A stretch of 64,000 nucleotides of DNA from Burkholderia sp. S171 (GTDB lineage: Bacteria; Pseudomonadota; Gammaproteobacteria; Burkholderiales; Burkholderiaceae). The translations under genes were made by a program, and so were the position numbers. The notes under the pieces are model-generated. The model did not search any database, was not told where the DNA came from, and saw nothing but the letters and a program-made list of their open reading frames with translations. Positions 1 to 8,182 of this stretch are shown piece by piece. The DNA lies in the NCBI RefSeq assembly GCF_009766085.1, contig NZ_LMUF01000007.1, positions 532,331-596,330 on the forward strand, written 5' to 3'. Positions within the stretch are counted from its first letter, which is position 1, and every line of letters starts with the position of its first letter.

Positions 1-187
1 CGCCGGTTCCTGTGACGACTAGCGCTATCGCCGTTTCATCGTTTGCCGCCGATGCAATCGTTTCCCTAAGCCCGGTCAGATCAGCCGGATCGATACGGTT
101 ATGTTGCTCCACACGCGTGAGCTGGATCGTGACAACGCCTTCGTGCCGCGAACAGGAAAAACCTGGGATGGTGCGGGTATTCGTCAT
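1..187 (-). CDS. Enoyl-CoA hydratase/isomerase family protein, 5' part only
   Basis: Reading the minus strand from an ATG at 187 gives 62 residues without a stop to the window edge. They match the N-terminus of the crotonase family: a beta strand (GVVTIQLTRVEQHN, where the family has xITLNRPxxxN), then the DPADLTGLRETIASA helix, then a strand ending VVTGTG. The family hydrates or isomerises acyl-CoA thioesters in fatty-acid or aromatic catabolism; the substrate cannot be told from this fragment. The catalytic residues lie beyond the edge. It starts 20 bases after the stop of the broken MFS transporter, on the same strand, so the two probably once formed an operon with the CoA-transferase remnant next door. 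No clear Shine-Dalgarno sequence precedes the ATG. Confidence 0.75.
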   Translation of the reverse strand, partial: MTNTRTIPGFSCSRHEGVVTIQLTRVEQHNRIDPADLTGLRETIASAANDETAIALVVTGTG

Positions 188-207
188 GTTTTTCAGTGTG
201 CCAAAGA

Positions 208-901
208 TCAGTCGGGCAACGGTTGGCCGCGTGTTTCAATCGCCCACCGCAGCGTGATGATTCCAACAATGAATATGCATGCGGTCAGCGCAATCGGCAT
301 GCCGAGCGTTCCAAAATGGCTCACGGCAACACCCAGGCACAGACTGACGCCTGCTGCAAAAAACCGTCCTATCGACGTGGAAAAGCAAACGCGGTAGCGC
401 GGATCGAGGTCGGATATTGCTCGGGCAACCATAGTGCATACATGGCCGCGTTACCCCCGTCCAGGCCGATAAAAAACGACAGCGCCATGAACGGAACAAG
501 CCCTGCATGAAAGTAGAACGCCCAGCCGAATCCTGCAACCAGGAACAGTGCTGCGGTGGCGTAATAAGCGGCGAGCGTAGGGCGGCGGCCGTAGCGATCG
601 GCGAGAAACGGCAATATCAGATAACCGATGATCGTACCGATCGAATAAATGGCCGTGGTCGCAGAGGCCAGTTGATTGCGGTGATGGCATCGATTCCTTG
701 CCGCTCCGCCAACTGGATGACCGCTGTCGGCAGATAGATCGAGCCGCCCCACAGCCCGAGAATGGCGACCGTCACCAGCACTGAATTGACAATGGTCCGC
801 TGCCTGTAGGGCTTGGAGAAGATATCGCGCAAGGGCTGTTGGCTCGGCGCCGCAACGGATGCGTCTGCATGCGTGCGTTTCCATTTGCGCGGTTCGCGGA
901 C
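208..901 (-). pseudogene. MFS transporter remnant, C-terminal half with two frameshifts
   Basis: Three minus-strand frames joined in order spell the second half of a major facilitator transporter. About 901-675 encodes RDIFSKPYRQRT and the segment LVTVAILGLWGGSIYLP. About 672-385 encodes GYLILPFLADRYGRRP (the MFS loop motif) and a Gly-rich helix ending RATAFAF. 384-208 encodes TSIGRFFAAG to the terminal ETRGQPLPD. The frame changes near 670-680 and again in the AAAA run at 381-384, where one missing base explains the shift. The first six membrane segments are absent: similarity stops at about 901, exactly where the CoA-transferase remnant begins on the other strand. The gene is therefore both truncated and frameshifted and should not make a working transporter. 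Confidence 0.8.
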
Positions 902-1051
902 CTTGAGCCCGAAGGTTCGGTTCGCATGCCACCGCCCATGTTGGGGGAACACACGATCGACGCGCTGGGCGAGTACGGCTTTTCAGACGAGCAAATCGAT
1001 GCGTGGCTGACATCGCAGGTCGTGTTGCAGCATGAGCACGCGCTGGGCTGA
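896..1051 (+). pseudogene. CaiB/BaiF (family III) CoA-transferase remnant, C-terminal end
   Basis: The last ~50 codons of this frame end in VRMPPPMLGEHTIDALGEYG followed by FSDEQIDAW, the characteristic C-terminal signature of family III CoA-transferases (xPxPxLGEHTxxVLxELGxSxxEI). Upstream of about 900 the same frame stops resembling the family, and the catalytic Asp region is missing. Family III enzymes move CoA between carboxylic acids, which fits the neighbouring enoyl-CoA hydratase. The fragment points away from the MFS remnant, so one deletion appears to have removed the 5' ends of two divergent genes. The exact left boundary is uncertain by about ten bases. Confidence 0.65.
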
Positions 1052-1078
1052 ATCAAGCCCAAGTCCAGCACGTGCTCA
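1033..1078. terminator. Long hairpin between convergent reading frames
   Basis: TGAGCACG at 1033-1040 pairs with CGTGCTCA at 1071-1078, and an inner GGGCT/AGCCC pairing closes a small loop. It lies between the end of the CoA-transferase remnant (stop at 1051) and the end of the MFS gene (stop at 1090), so it could act in both directions. There is no T run, so it may be a rho-assisted or RNA-stabilising structure rather than a classical terminator. Confidence 0.5.
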
Positions 1079-1089
1079 TAGAGGCGCCG

Positions 1090-2373
1090 TCAAGCCGCCG
1101 GGGTCGCTTCCTTCTCCTTGGCGGCTTCGTCGTTGGCGGCGGCATCGCGGGTTTCCGGCATCGCGAGCCATACCAGCGCCACGGCCAGCGCACCGGCTGC
1201 GGCAAGTCCGAAGAAGCTGGTGTTCACGCCAAACTTGTCCGCCACGAACCCGGCAATCGCCGTGCTCAGCGTCGCCCCGACACCCGCCGCCAGCCCAAAG
1301 AATCCGATACACAAGTTGTACCGGCCCTTGCCGCCGGCCACGTCGGCTGCAATCAGCGGCAGCATTACACCGAACACGGCCGCGCTGATACCGTCGAGCA
1401 TCTGCACCGGCACCAGCAGGTAAGGGCTGGCCGCACTGCTCGCGGCCGCGAACAGCAGCGCACGCAACGGCAGCGCCGAGAAGCCGATGATCAGCACCGG
1501 CCGCCGTCCCCAGCTTTGCGCCTGCCGCCCGACCCACGGCGACAACCCCGCCACGATGAACTGCGGCACGATAATGCACGCCGCAATCACGAGTTGAACG
1601 TTGTCGCCCATGTGCGCCGTGACTTCACCGGCGGCGAGGTTCAGCATGGCCGCATTCGACAAGTGAAACAGCACCACGCACGCCGCGAAGGTCAAGAGCC
1701 TCGGGTCCCGCAGCAGATCGCGCAGGCTTTCAGGCCGCTCGGCCCCGGCCGCGCTCACCGCTTGCGCGATGCTCGCGCCCGCTTTCGCCGCCGCTTTTTT
1801 CATACGAGGCACGACAGGTGCCATCTCGTGATGAATCATGTTCAGCGCGACGAGCGCAGGCAATGCCAGCGCCGCCGTCAAGAAGAACACTGAGCGCAGC
1901 GACAGATACTCGCCGAACAAACCCATCGCCGCCGCCGTGAGCGCACTGCCGATGGACGCCCAGCGCGCATTGCGCCCGAGCCGGTTGCCGAGATCGGCAC
2001 GCGAGACGAGGGCGAGCGAGATCGCGGCCATGGCGGGCACGAGCATGCAGCTCGCAAAGCCGTGCAGCACTTCGGCCGCGAACACGACGGTGAACGTGGG
2101 GCTCGCGCCAAGCAGCAACGCACTTACGATGATCGCGATGATGGCGGCAGCAGCCGCGCCCTTCTTGTTGCGCAACGCATCGACGAGCGCGCCGGCCGGC
2201 AACTGGCTCGCCATCGCGCTGATCGTACCGACGCTCAGCATCAGCCCGATCTCGCCTTGCGTCCATTTGTTCGCGGCGAGATAGGAAGCGATGAACGGCC
2301 CAAACCCGGTCTGCACATTCGCGACAAAGAAGTTCAGCCAATCGAGCGCGCGCAGACTTCGTGCAATTCCCAT
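1090..2373 (-). CDS. MFS transporter
   Basis: This 427-residue protein has the length and twelve hydrophobic segments of a major facilitator family secondary transporter of the inner membrane. The N-terminus (DWLNFFVANVQTGFGPFIASYL) enters the first helix. The loop between helices 2 and 3 reads PAGALVDALRNKKG, a form of the MFS G-x-x-x-D-x-x-x-x-K motif. A central cytoplasmic loop rich in Lys, Ala and Glu separates the two six-helix halves. The substrate is not indicated by sequence or neighbours, which are a lipoprotein on one side and decayed genes on the other. The ATG at 2373 lies 14 bases downstream of the stop of the upstream lipoprotein gene, so the two could be cotranscribed. Confidence 0.85.
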   Translation of the reverse strand: MGIARSLRALDWLNFFVANVQTGFGPFIASYLAANKWTQGEIGLMLSVGTISAMASQLPAGALVDALRNKKGAAAAAIIAIIVSALLLGASPTFTVVFAAEVLHGFASCMLVPAMAAISLALVSRADLGNRLGRNARWASIGSALTAAAMGLFGEYLSLRSVFFLTAALALPALVALNMIHHEMAPVVPRMKKAAAKAGASIAQAVSAAGAERPESLRDLLRDPRLLTFAACVVLFHLSNAAMLNLAAGEVTAHMGDNVQLVIAACIIVPQFIVAGLSPWVGRQAQSWGRRPVLIIGFSALPLRALLFAAASSAASPYLLVPVQMLDGISAAVFGVMLPLIAADVAGGKGRYNLCIGFFGLAAGVGATLSTAIAGFVADKFGVNTSFFGLAAAGALAVALVWLAMPETRDAAANDEAAKEKEATPAA

Positions 2374-2387
2374 ATTTCAGATCGTCC

Positions 2388-3479
2388 TCATTGTTTCGAG
2401 GGGCGCGCAACAGCCGCCGCACCGGCTTTCGCACCTGACGCCGGGCCGGAGGCCGCGGCCGCGGCCGGAACTGCAGCCGAAGCGGGCTCCGGCGACTCGG
2501 CGGGTTCCGGCGGCGGGACGACGGGCGAAATGATCTTGATCGGTTGATCGGGCGAGTAAGTGGGGGCGGCTTTGATCTGTGCGTCGGTGAAATCCAGTTG
2601 CAATTGCATTACCTTGTTGCGCGAGACCACGTGCAGGTCGGGCCAGTTCGCCGCGACTTGCCGTTTGTCGGCGGCGAGGGAATCGGAGAGATCGATGACG
2701 ATTGCCTGGGGCTGCGCCTCGCTATCGATCAGCACGTCGACGACGCGGCCCATCCGCGCGCCGTTTTTCTGCGAAACATTGGAGTCGATAAGTTGGGCGA
2801 GCGTCGGCGGAATATCGTTGACTGATCCCGGTCTCGCCGAGGCTTCCTGAGCCTTCGCTTTCGCCACGCTCGACGCTCCATTGCTGCCGGGCGTGGGTAT
2901 GGCGAACGTGATGGGCGCTTTTTTGGTGGCCGGATTGAAGCGGAACGCGGTCCACGGGAAGGTCACCTTGCGGTCTCCAATACCCAGGAAACCCGCCAGA
3001 TTCACGATCATGATTTTCGGTTTGCCGGTGGCATCGGCGTACATGTCCACTGCGCGGCCGATCACCTTGCCGTCCGGGCGCTGGATCTCGCTGTCGAGCA
3101 AACCGCGGATTTGCTCGTGCTGCATGATGCGCGTGGTGAGCAGCGGCGGCGGCACAGGCGGCGCTTTTTCTTCGACGGGCGGCGGCGGGGGCGGCGGCGG
3201 TTTTTTCGGCACGACCACACGCCGTTTGGGCGCGGGGCGCGGGGCTTTCGGTTCGGCCGGGGGCTGCGTGGCGACCGGTGTCGATGCCGGCTCTTCCGGC
3301 TCCACGACTTCCGGCTCGGCCGGCGGTTGCGGCGTCGACAAATCGACAATGGGCGCAGGCGCCTGATGCGGGAACAGGCTGCATCCCGACATGACCGCGA
3401 GGACAAGGAGGATCGCAAGCGTCCGGGCCACTGTTCGCCAGTGCCATTCGTACGCTCGAAGCGGGAAACCGCCACTCAT
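2388..3479 (-). CDS. PRC-barrel domain lipoprotein with proline-rich linker
   Basis: I chose the ATG at 3479 because GGAG sits eight bases upstream; an earlier in-frame codon at 3533 lacks this. The 363-residue protein begins with a hydrophobic signal segment ending in VMSGC, a lipobox predicting lipidation of Cys33. A Pro/Glu/Ala-rich linker follows, including a run of eight prolines. Then come two PRC-barrel-like modules, one around IRGLLDSEIQRPDGKVIGRA and one around GARMGRVVDVLIDSEAQPQA. PRC-barrels are small beta barrels found in adaptor and RNA-processing proteins; their role in envelope lipoproteins is poorly known. The linker length suggests the barrels are held away from the membrane, perhaps reaching through the periplasm. 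Function unknown. Confidence 0.8.
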   Translation of the reverse strand: MSGGFPLRAYEWHWRTVARTLAILLVLAVMSGCSLFPHQAPAPIVDLSTPQPPAEPEVVEPEEPASTPVATQPPAEPKAPRPAPKRRVVVPKKPPPPPPPPVEEKAPPVPPPLLTTRIMQHEQIRGLLDSEIQRPDGKVIGRAVDMYADATGKPKIMIVNLAGFLGIGDRKVTFPWTAFRFNPATKKAPITFAIPTPGSNGASSVAKAKAQEASARPGSVNDIPPTLAQLIDSNVSQKNGARMGRVVDVLIDSEAQPQAIVIDLSDSLAADKRQVAANWPDLHVVSRNKVMQLQLDFTDAQIKAAPTYSPDQPIKIISPVVPPPEPAESPEPASAAVPAAAAASGPASGAKAGAAAVARPSKQ

Positions 3480-3637
3480 CACAAGAGCTCCATGTTGCAG
3501 GACTGCCTTCACGAAATTCGTGCGCCGTCGCACGGGTTGTCGGCGGCGCGTGGGTTAGGGGAGGTTCGAGTTAATGTCCGATTCGGAACGCGCGAGCGGC
3601 ACACGCAAGCGGCTGTATCCGTTTCGTCCGGCCGCGC

Positions 3638-4216
3638 TCAAAAGCCCGGCGGACGCGACTTCGCCTCGGTCGCCTGCGCGAGCCGCGCGGCGGTGTCGGG
3701 AGCGCCCATCTTCGCGGCGGCGTCGCGTGCGGTGAAACCGTTCGCGTCCTTCGCGTCGGGGTTCGCGCCTTTCTCGATCAGGAACTCGACCATCTCCATG
3801 CGATTGAACATGGCCGCGATCATCAACGCGGTGCGTCCGTCCGGCGATGCCCCTTCCACGTCCGCGCCGTGTTCCAGCAATGCCTCGATGACCGGCTTGT
3901 ACCCCTTGAACGCCGCGCCTGCAATCGGCGTCTGGCCGTTGTCGTTGCGCAGGTTCGGATCCGCCTTGTGTCCAAGCAGCACGCGCACCGCATCGGCATG
4001 GCCGTGATAGCTGGCAAGCATGACGAGCGTGTCGCCTTTATCGTTACGCAGGTTCGGCGGCAAGCCTTTATGCAGCAAGGTGTCGAGCATGGCGGCGTCG
4101 CCGCGGCGGGCTACGTCGAAGACCTCGCTCGCGAAATCGATGAGTTCGTCGCTCATGGGTTCCGGGCTTTGACCGGGCTTGCCGGCGGATGAGTCGGCGG
4201 ATGAGTCGGGCTGCAT
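3638..4216 (-). CDS. Ankyrin repeat protein
   Basis: The start at 4216 (MQPDSSADS) has GGAG six bases upstream; an ATG four codons earlier and a longer frame to 4396 are less likely. The 192-residue protein has a short Ser/Pro-rich N-terminus and then about four ankyrin repeats. The clearest are DKGDTLVMLASYHGHADAVR, NGQTPIAGAAFKGYKPVIEA and DGRTALMIAAMFNRMEMVEF, each followed by the LLxHGAxxxx turn. No signal peptide is seen, so it is probably cytoplasmic. Ankyrin repeats bind other proteins; small free-standing ones in proteobacteria often sit beside catalases or effectors, but no such neighbour is present here. The partner is unknown. Confidence 0.85.
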   Translation of the reverse strand: MQPDSSADSSAGKPGQSPEPMSDELIDFASEVFDVARRGDAAMLDTLLHKGLPPNLRNDKGDTLVMLASYHGHADAVRVLLGHKADPNLRNDNGQTPIAGAAFKGYKPVIEALLEHGADVEGASPDGRTALMIAAMFNRMEMVEFLIEKGANPDAKDANGFTARDAAAKMGAPDTAARLAQATEAKSRPPGF

Positions 4217-4817
4217 GGGAGGCTCCATTAGGATTGCACGGACCGGTGCGGCGCGGCCGCTGCTCGATGCCGGGATGGCAGGCGGGCGCCGGGTCGGGCG
4301 ATGTTCGGTAGGTACTGCGTGCAGCGTCGATGTCAGGCGGTGTCGTTCAGTTGCGTCGGTTGCATCGGTTGCATATGGCATCGGTCCTGCGGTCATTCCT
4401 GGTTTCTGCGGCTTCCATCAGTGCGTCAGGATACACAGGTTTGGCGGCGGCCCGCACCGTGATAGCAGGAATCGCGCCTTGTCCGGGCGACCGGGCTTCC
4501 TGACCTGACATCCTGTCCAGACCGCGTGTTCGGAGCGTCATTCTAATGGGTGCGTCTTCATCGGCCGTTGTTCTTCAGTGCCGCTAAATGTGACTGATCA
4601 GTTTGACCGGCGGTTTATTGGTGTTCGCAGCGGCGTTGCGCGCTCCTCGTTGCGGTCTCTTTTCGCCTTGCGTGAGCGTTGTTCATCGGCAGATCGCCCA
4701 GCCTGCCGTCCTTGGGATTTTTGCTCGTGTTCGCCGGCAAGGTTATCGGCGGCTCTTTGCTTGACCTATGCGTATCGCGCGCTTACGCTCGCCAGCACTT
4801 CAATCTGGAAATGCACC
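4217..4817. other. 600-base divergent intergenic region
   Basis: This stretch separates the ankyrin gene (minus) from the DUF938 methyltransferase (plus) and should hold both promoters. Open frames crossing it have no recognisable protein character. A repeat of GGCGGATGAGTC just inside the ankyrin gene (4187-4210) encodes its Ser/Ala-rich start. I see no convincing RNA gene, terminator or operator. Confidence 0.4.
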
Positions 4818-5453
4818 GTGAGCCCCAACAACGCCGATAACCCCGACACGCTCCGCCGCGTGGCGCCCGCCGCCGAACGCAATCGTGGACCCATTCTCGA
4901 AGTGCTGAGCCGCGCTTTGCCCAAGGCCGGCGTCGTCCTCGAAATCGCGAGCGGAACGGGGCAGCATGCCGTCCACTTCGCCGCGGCGCTGCCCACCGTC
5001 ACCTGGCAACCGAGCGATCCCGACGCGGCTTCGCGGGCATCTATCGACGCCTGGCGCAAGCACGCTTCACTCGCCAACCTCAACGCACCGATCGCCCTGG
5101 ATGTCCGGTCCGCTCCCTGGCCGGTGCCGGATTCCCTTGCGGCAATTGTCTGCATCAACATGATCCATATTGCGCCGTGGGCGGCAGCCGAAGGGCTTTT
5201 CCAGGGAGCCGGCAAGCGCCTGACGAACGACGGCGTGCTGTTTTTGTACGGACCTTACAAGCGCGACGGGGCACATACCGCTCCGAGCAACGAAGCCTTC
5301 GACAACCAGCTTCGCGCGACCAATCCATCCTGGGGCGTTCGAAATATGGAAGACGTTATGCAGCTCGGCCGTGCGGCAGATTTGTGGATGGAAGAAGCCG
5401 TGCCCATGCCCGCAAACAACTTCTGCCTGATATTCCGGCGCACCGGAATCTGA
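4818..5453 (+). CDS. DUF938 family class I SAM-dependent methyltransferase
   Basis: The GTG at 4818 is preceded by GGAAA at a good distance and places the family's usual start (a short leader, then RRVAPAAERNRGPILEVL) at the N-terminus; the upstream part of the open frame looks non-coding. The 211-residue product has a Rossmann methyltransferase fold: the SAM-binding glycine loop is VLEIASGTGQHAVHFA, the acidic strand is QPSDPD, and CINMIHIAPW forms the family's post-II motif. YGPYKRDG and the PANNFCLIFRR C-terminus are typical of DUF938, which resembles UPF0585. The substrate is unknown. It appears to be monocistronic. Confidence 0.85.
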   Translation: MSPNNADNPDTLRRVAPAAERNRGPILEVLSRALPKAGVVLEIASGTGQHAVHFAAALPTVTWQPSDPDAASRASIDAWRKHASLANLNAPIALDVRSAPWPVPDSLAAIVCINMIHIAPWAAAEGLFQGAGKRLTNDGVLFLYGPYKRDGAHTAPSNEAFDNQLRATNPSWGVRNMEDVMQLGRAADLWMEEAVPMPANNFCLIFRRTGI

Positions 5454-5802
5454 GGTATCGGGAGGGAGGCAGCCGAACCGAGGCACCGAATCTGGCAGAT
5501 CCAACGCAGGGCGCTTCGAACGGTTCCATATCGGCTGGATGAAGAGCGCACGGGGCACCGTAGGCACGACGCAAAAGACGTTGTAAGAATGTCCTCCGGC
5601 GGAGCGGCGAAGTGCCGCAAAAAAAGCCGCCGCACTGCCCGCGCACGCCCATCCAGCCCGCTTCCGATGCCAGCCGCCGCCCCTCGCCGCGCCTCAATTG
5701 TCGTCTGGCGTGTAGACTGCGTTAGGCCTTTGGTTGCAACGTCTCCTCAAAGCACTTTTTTCGTCTGTTTTCTGCCGATTCCCTCAAGCGGAGGCATCGT
5801 AC
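5454..5802 (+). other. Intergenic region upstream of the Rieske oxygenase
   Basis: About 350 bases with no supported gene. It should contain the oxygenase promoter. The last 25 bases carry a strong ribosome site (GCGGAGG) eight bases before the ATG at 5803. Open frames here are out of register with neighbours and lack coding character. Confidence 0.4.
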
Positions 5803-6942
5803 ATGCATGTAGCACTGCAACAGGACGTCGCTTCGAGCGAACTTTCGTCCCAACAGTCTCAACCGTCGGCGCGCGATCTGCGTCGTGTCGATATTCACCC
5901 CGATCACTGGTATCCGGTCGCCTGGTCGCGGGAAGTAAAACGCGGCAAGGCGCATGGCGTTCGTTTTGCCGGCGACCCCGTCGTGCTCGTCCGTACGGAA
6001 AGCGGCAAGGTGTTCGCGCTGGAAGACCGCTGCGCGCATCGCCAGGTGCCGCTGCACGCGGGCGTAGTCGACGGCGAATCCATTCGCTGCTGTTATCACG
6101 GCTGGACCTACGACTGCACCGGCCGCTGTATCGACGTCCCGTATCTCGGGCGCGAACGCCTGCCGAACGGCGTGCGCTCGTATCCGTGCCGCGAAGAAGC
6201 CGGCCTGATCTTCATTTTCCCCGGCGACCCGCTGCTCGCCGAGACCACGCCGTTTCCCGCGCTGGGTTCTGTCGGCGATAAAGCCTATAAAACCCGTCGC
6301 TTCGGTCGCGAAGTGAAGTGCCATTACACCTTCATGCACGAGAACCTGATGGACATGAACCATCAGTTCCTGCATCGCAAGCAGATGGGGCAGATGAAGG
6401 CGCGTTCAGTCGGGCGCAGCCGCGGTGAAGATTGGGTGGAAGTGAACTACACGTTCGCGCGCGAGGAGGGCAAGCAGCCGATCGGCGAGGCGCTGGTGTT
6501 CAGCCAGAAGCGCGGCACGAAGCCTGACGATAACAACAAAGACGTGATGACGATCCGCACGGAGTATCCGTACCAGACGCTCAGGATCCGTACCAAGGAC
6601 CAGACGATGGTGATGGATCTGTGGATCGCGTACGTGCCGCTCGACGCCGAGCAGCGCACCAACCGCACGTTCGGCCTGCTGTCTATCCGCCGGCCGAAGA
6701 TCCCGGGCATTCTTGATGCCGCGTGGCCGTTGCTGGTGTGGTTCACCGAGCGTATCTTCAAGGAAGACCGGTGGATTGTGGAGCGCGAGCAGGAAGCGCA
6801 TGACCGGCAAGGCGCCGATCATAACCATGAGGTGTTCCCGGTCATCCTCGAACTGCGCTCGCTGCTGACTGAATGCGGTGCGCCGCTTCGAGAACCCGCG
6901 ACGGAGCGTCGTGTGCATATGATTCAGCCGATCAGTGACTGA
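5803..6942 (+). CDS. Rieske [2Fe-2S] aromatic ring-hydroxylating oxygenase, alpha subunit type
   Basis: The start at 5803 follows GGAGG with eight bases spacing. The 379-residue protein has an N-terminal Rieske domain whose cluster ligands are Cys77 and His79 (DRCAHR) and Cys96 and His99 (CCYHGW). A C-terminal catalytic domain carries the mononuclear iron motif Asn180-x2-Asp183-x2-His186-x3-His190 (ENLMDMNHQFLH). Such enzymes use electrons from a separate reductase to add oxygen to, or demethylate, aromatic or cyclic compounds in the cytoplasm. No ferredoxin or reductase gene is adjacent, so electron supply must come from elsewhere. The size and single-subunit arrangement resemble VanA-like demethylases, but the substrate cannot be named. 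Confidence 0.85.
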   Translation: MHVALQQDVASSELSSQQSQPSARDLRRVDIHPDHWYPVAWSREVKRGKAHGVRFAGDPVVLVRTESGKVFALEDRCAHRQVPLHAGVVDGESIRCCYHGWTYDCTGRCIDVPYLGRERLPNGVRSYPCREEAGLIFIFPGDPLLAETTPFPALGSVGDKAYKTRRFGREVKCHYTFMHENLMDMNHQFLHRKQMGQMKARSVGRSRGEDWVEVNYTFAREEGKQPIGEALVFSQKRGTKPDDNNKDVMTIRTEYPYQTLRIRTKDQTMVMDLWIAYVPLDAEQRTNRTFGLLSIRRPKIPGILDAAWPLLVWFTERIFKEDRWIVEREQEAHDRQGADHNHEVFPVILELRSLLTECGAPLREPATERRVHMIQPISD

Positions 6943-6983
6943 TGCCGGCTGGCTCGCACGCACGACAAAATGCCGCAGTACCA

Positions 6984-7008
6984 ACGTCTTGGGTCTTAGC
7001 CAAGACGT
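6984..7008 (+). terminator. Hairpin after the Rieske oxygenase gene
   Basis: ACGTCTTGG (6984-6992) pairs with CCAAGACGT (7000-7008) around a seven-base loop, 40 bases after the oxygenase stop and 39 bases before the next gene. No T tract follows, so termination may be partial or rho-assisted. Confidence 0.5.
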
Positions 7009-7046
7009 CGCAGTCATGAAGTATTAACCAGAAGAGGTCGACCATC

Positions 7047-7310
7047 ATGGAACCCAACTCGACAGAGAACCCGGTCAAGCCGGCGGTGAACGCGCCTCCC
7101 GAACAGGATCATTTCGATGCCGCCATCAGCCACGTCGATCATTCCTATGCGTCGGGTGTCATGGCTGCAGGCGCGGCCAAGGGCATTCTCTATAGCGTGA
7201 TCGAGACGCTGGGCACGCTTATCGGCGACCCGGATTTGCCGGAGCATGCGCGGTCCGGTTATCAGGCGTTAAGAGTGAGTGCGCAAGAACTGCGCTCGAA
7301 GATCGATTAA
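7047..7310 (+). CDS. Conserved small hypothetical protein
   Basis: An 87-residue protein with a GAGGT ribosome site 11 bases before the ATG. It has a Pro/Glu-rich start, a middle with several His and Asp residues (FDAAISHVDHSYASG), a small-residue helix (VMAAGAAKGILYSVIETLGTLIG) and an amphipathic charged end. No signal peptide is obvious; the middle helix is too short and too interrupted to call a membrane segment with confidence. Function unknown. GC-rich third positions and the clean ribosome site support a real gene. Confidence 0.65.
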   Translation: MEPNSTENPVKPAVNAPPEQDHFDAAISHVDHSYASGVMAAGAAKGILYSVIETLGTLIGDPDLPEHARSGYQALRVSAQELRSKID

Positions 7311-7439
7311 GCGTTTGCGCTTTGTTATCGTTTCAGCATCGAGTCGTGCAGCCAGTCCCTGTGACGCATTTTTATGGTCGCCGGGTAACCAAATCGCAAC
7401 GGCTCGGGCAATAATGTCAGGTCAACCACGGAGCACATC

Positions 7440-7550
7440 ATGAGCAAGAGCCAGGACGCAAAGAAAACCGAGAAGAAGGTCGCTGTCAAATCGCCGAAAG
7501 AAAAGAAAGAAGCGAAGAAAGTGAAGAAGGAGGCGTCCAAGCGGCAGTAA
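7440..7550 (+). CDS. Lysine-rich microprotein (36 residues)
   Basis: An ATG at 7440 with GGAG six bases upstream opens a 36-codon frame ending TAA at 7550. The peptide is MSKSQDAKKTEKKVAVKSPK followed by EKKEAKKVKKEASKRQ: about 40 percent lysine, with Glu, Ala and no aromatic or Cys residues. It should be disordered and strongly basic and could bind nucleic acid or ribosomes, as do the lysine-rich tails of bacterial histone-like proteins. No homologue can be named by eye. The favourable ribosome site and a strong downstream hairpin argue that it is translated. Confidence 0.55.
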   Translation: MSKSQDAKKTEKKVAVKSPKEKKEAKKVKKEASKRQ

Positions 7551-7683
7551 TTCAGTAACGGAAGCGGCAGTTTGGAGGTGATGCGAGACTGCAGACGGGC
7601 GCGTTCAAACGTCCGCCGGGTTGATGTCTATCCCGCTTCTGCTTCCAGATTCTCCGCTTCCCGCAGTATGGTTTGGTTTATCG

Positions 7684-7707
7684 ACGGCCCGCTCAACAGC
7701 GGGCCGT
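7684..7707 (+). terminator. Perfect 10-bp hairpin terminator
   Basis: ACGGCCCGCT (7684-7693) and AGCGGGCCGT (7698-7707) form a perfect GC-rich stem with a CAAC loop, followed by TTG. It lies 134 bases after the microprotein stop and before the Fur-regulated promoter, isolating the two units. Confidence 0.6.
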
Positions 7708-7813
7708 TTGCATGGTGAAGGCCTCGCTCGTACGGAGGCAAACTGATCGTCCCGTTGAGACGATGAACGGCCCATGAAAGACGCCAATGCCCCGCGAACC
7801 GCGAAATTCTGTA

Positions 7814-7828
7814 TGATAATGATTCTCA
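7814..7828 (+). promoter_or_regulatory. Fur box upstream of the PepSY iron operon
   Basis: TGATAATGATTCTCA matches the 7-1-7 Fur consensus (TGATAATnATTATCA) at 13 of 14 defined positions. It lies 56 bases before the first gene of the small-membrane-protein/PepSY operon, where bound Fe-Fur would block transcription when iron is plentiful. Confidence 0.85.
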
Positions 7829-7883
7829 ATAACGTGCCTCGGTCCATTTTTGCGGATTGAGCCAGACCCTCTGCTCGCGCTCC

Positions 7884-8180
7884 ATGCAAGACTTTTTCAT
7901 GCCGGGATCCGTACTGTTCGCGATCGTCGGTGCACTCGCGTTTTATCTCGCCGCACCCGGCCAGCGCTGGCTGCGCGCCCCGTTGCCGCCGAGGCTTTTT
8001 AGAACGCTCGCGGCGGTTTTCAGCATCGCGGCGTTTGTTGTGGGCGCGAGCGGGCAGCATCCCGCCACGTCGCTTGCCATCGTGTTCACCGCGGTTATGG
8101 CGTGCCTGACCGCGTGTCCGTTTATCGGCGTGTTGCTCGAGCGGGTCCGCGTTGGCGACGCTTCGCGGGCGACACGTTGA
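7884..8180 (+). CDS. Small three-helix inner-membrane protein (possibly DUF3325-like)
   Basis: From the ATG at 7884 this is a 98-residue protein with three hydrophobic segments: SVLFAIVGALAFYLAA, LAAVFSIAAFVVGA and SLAIVFTAVMACLTACPF. It is the first gene behind the Fur box and is followed two bases later by the next membrane protein. Small proteins of this type (DUF3325 or similar) commonly accompany DUF3649 and PepSY genes in Fur-regulated loci of Burkholderia and Pseudomonas; the family assignment here is tentative. No clear ribosome site precedes 7884; a TTG at 7857 and an ATG at 7899 are alternatives. Likely role: accessory to reductive iron or siderophore handling at the inner membrane. 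Confidence 0.6.
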   Translation: MQDFFMPGSVLFAIVGALAFYLAAPGQRWLRAPLPPRLFRTLAAVFSIAAFVVGASGQHPATSLAIVFTAVMACLTACPFIGVLLERVRVGDASRATR

Positions 8181-8182
8181 CC

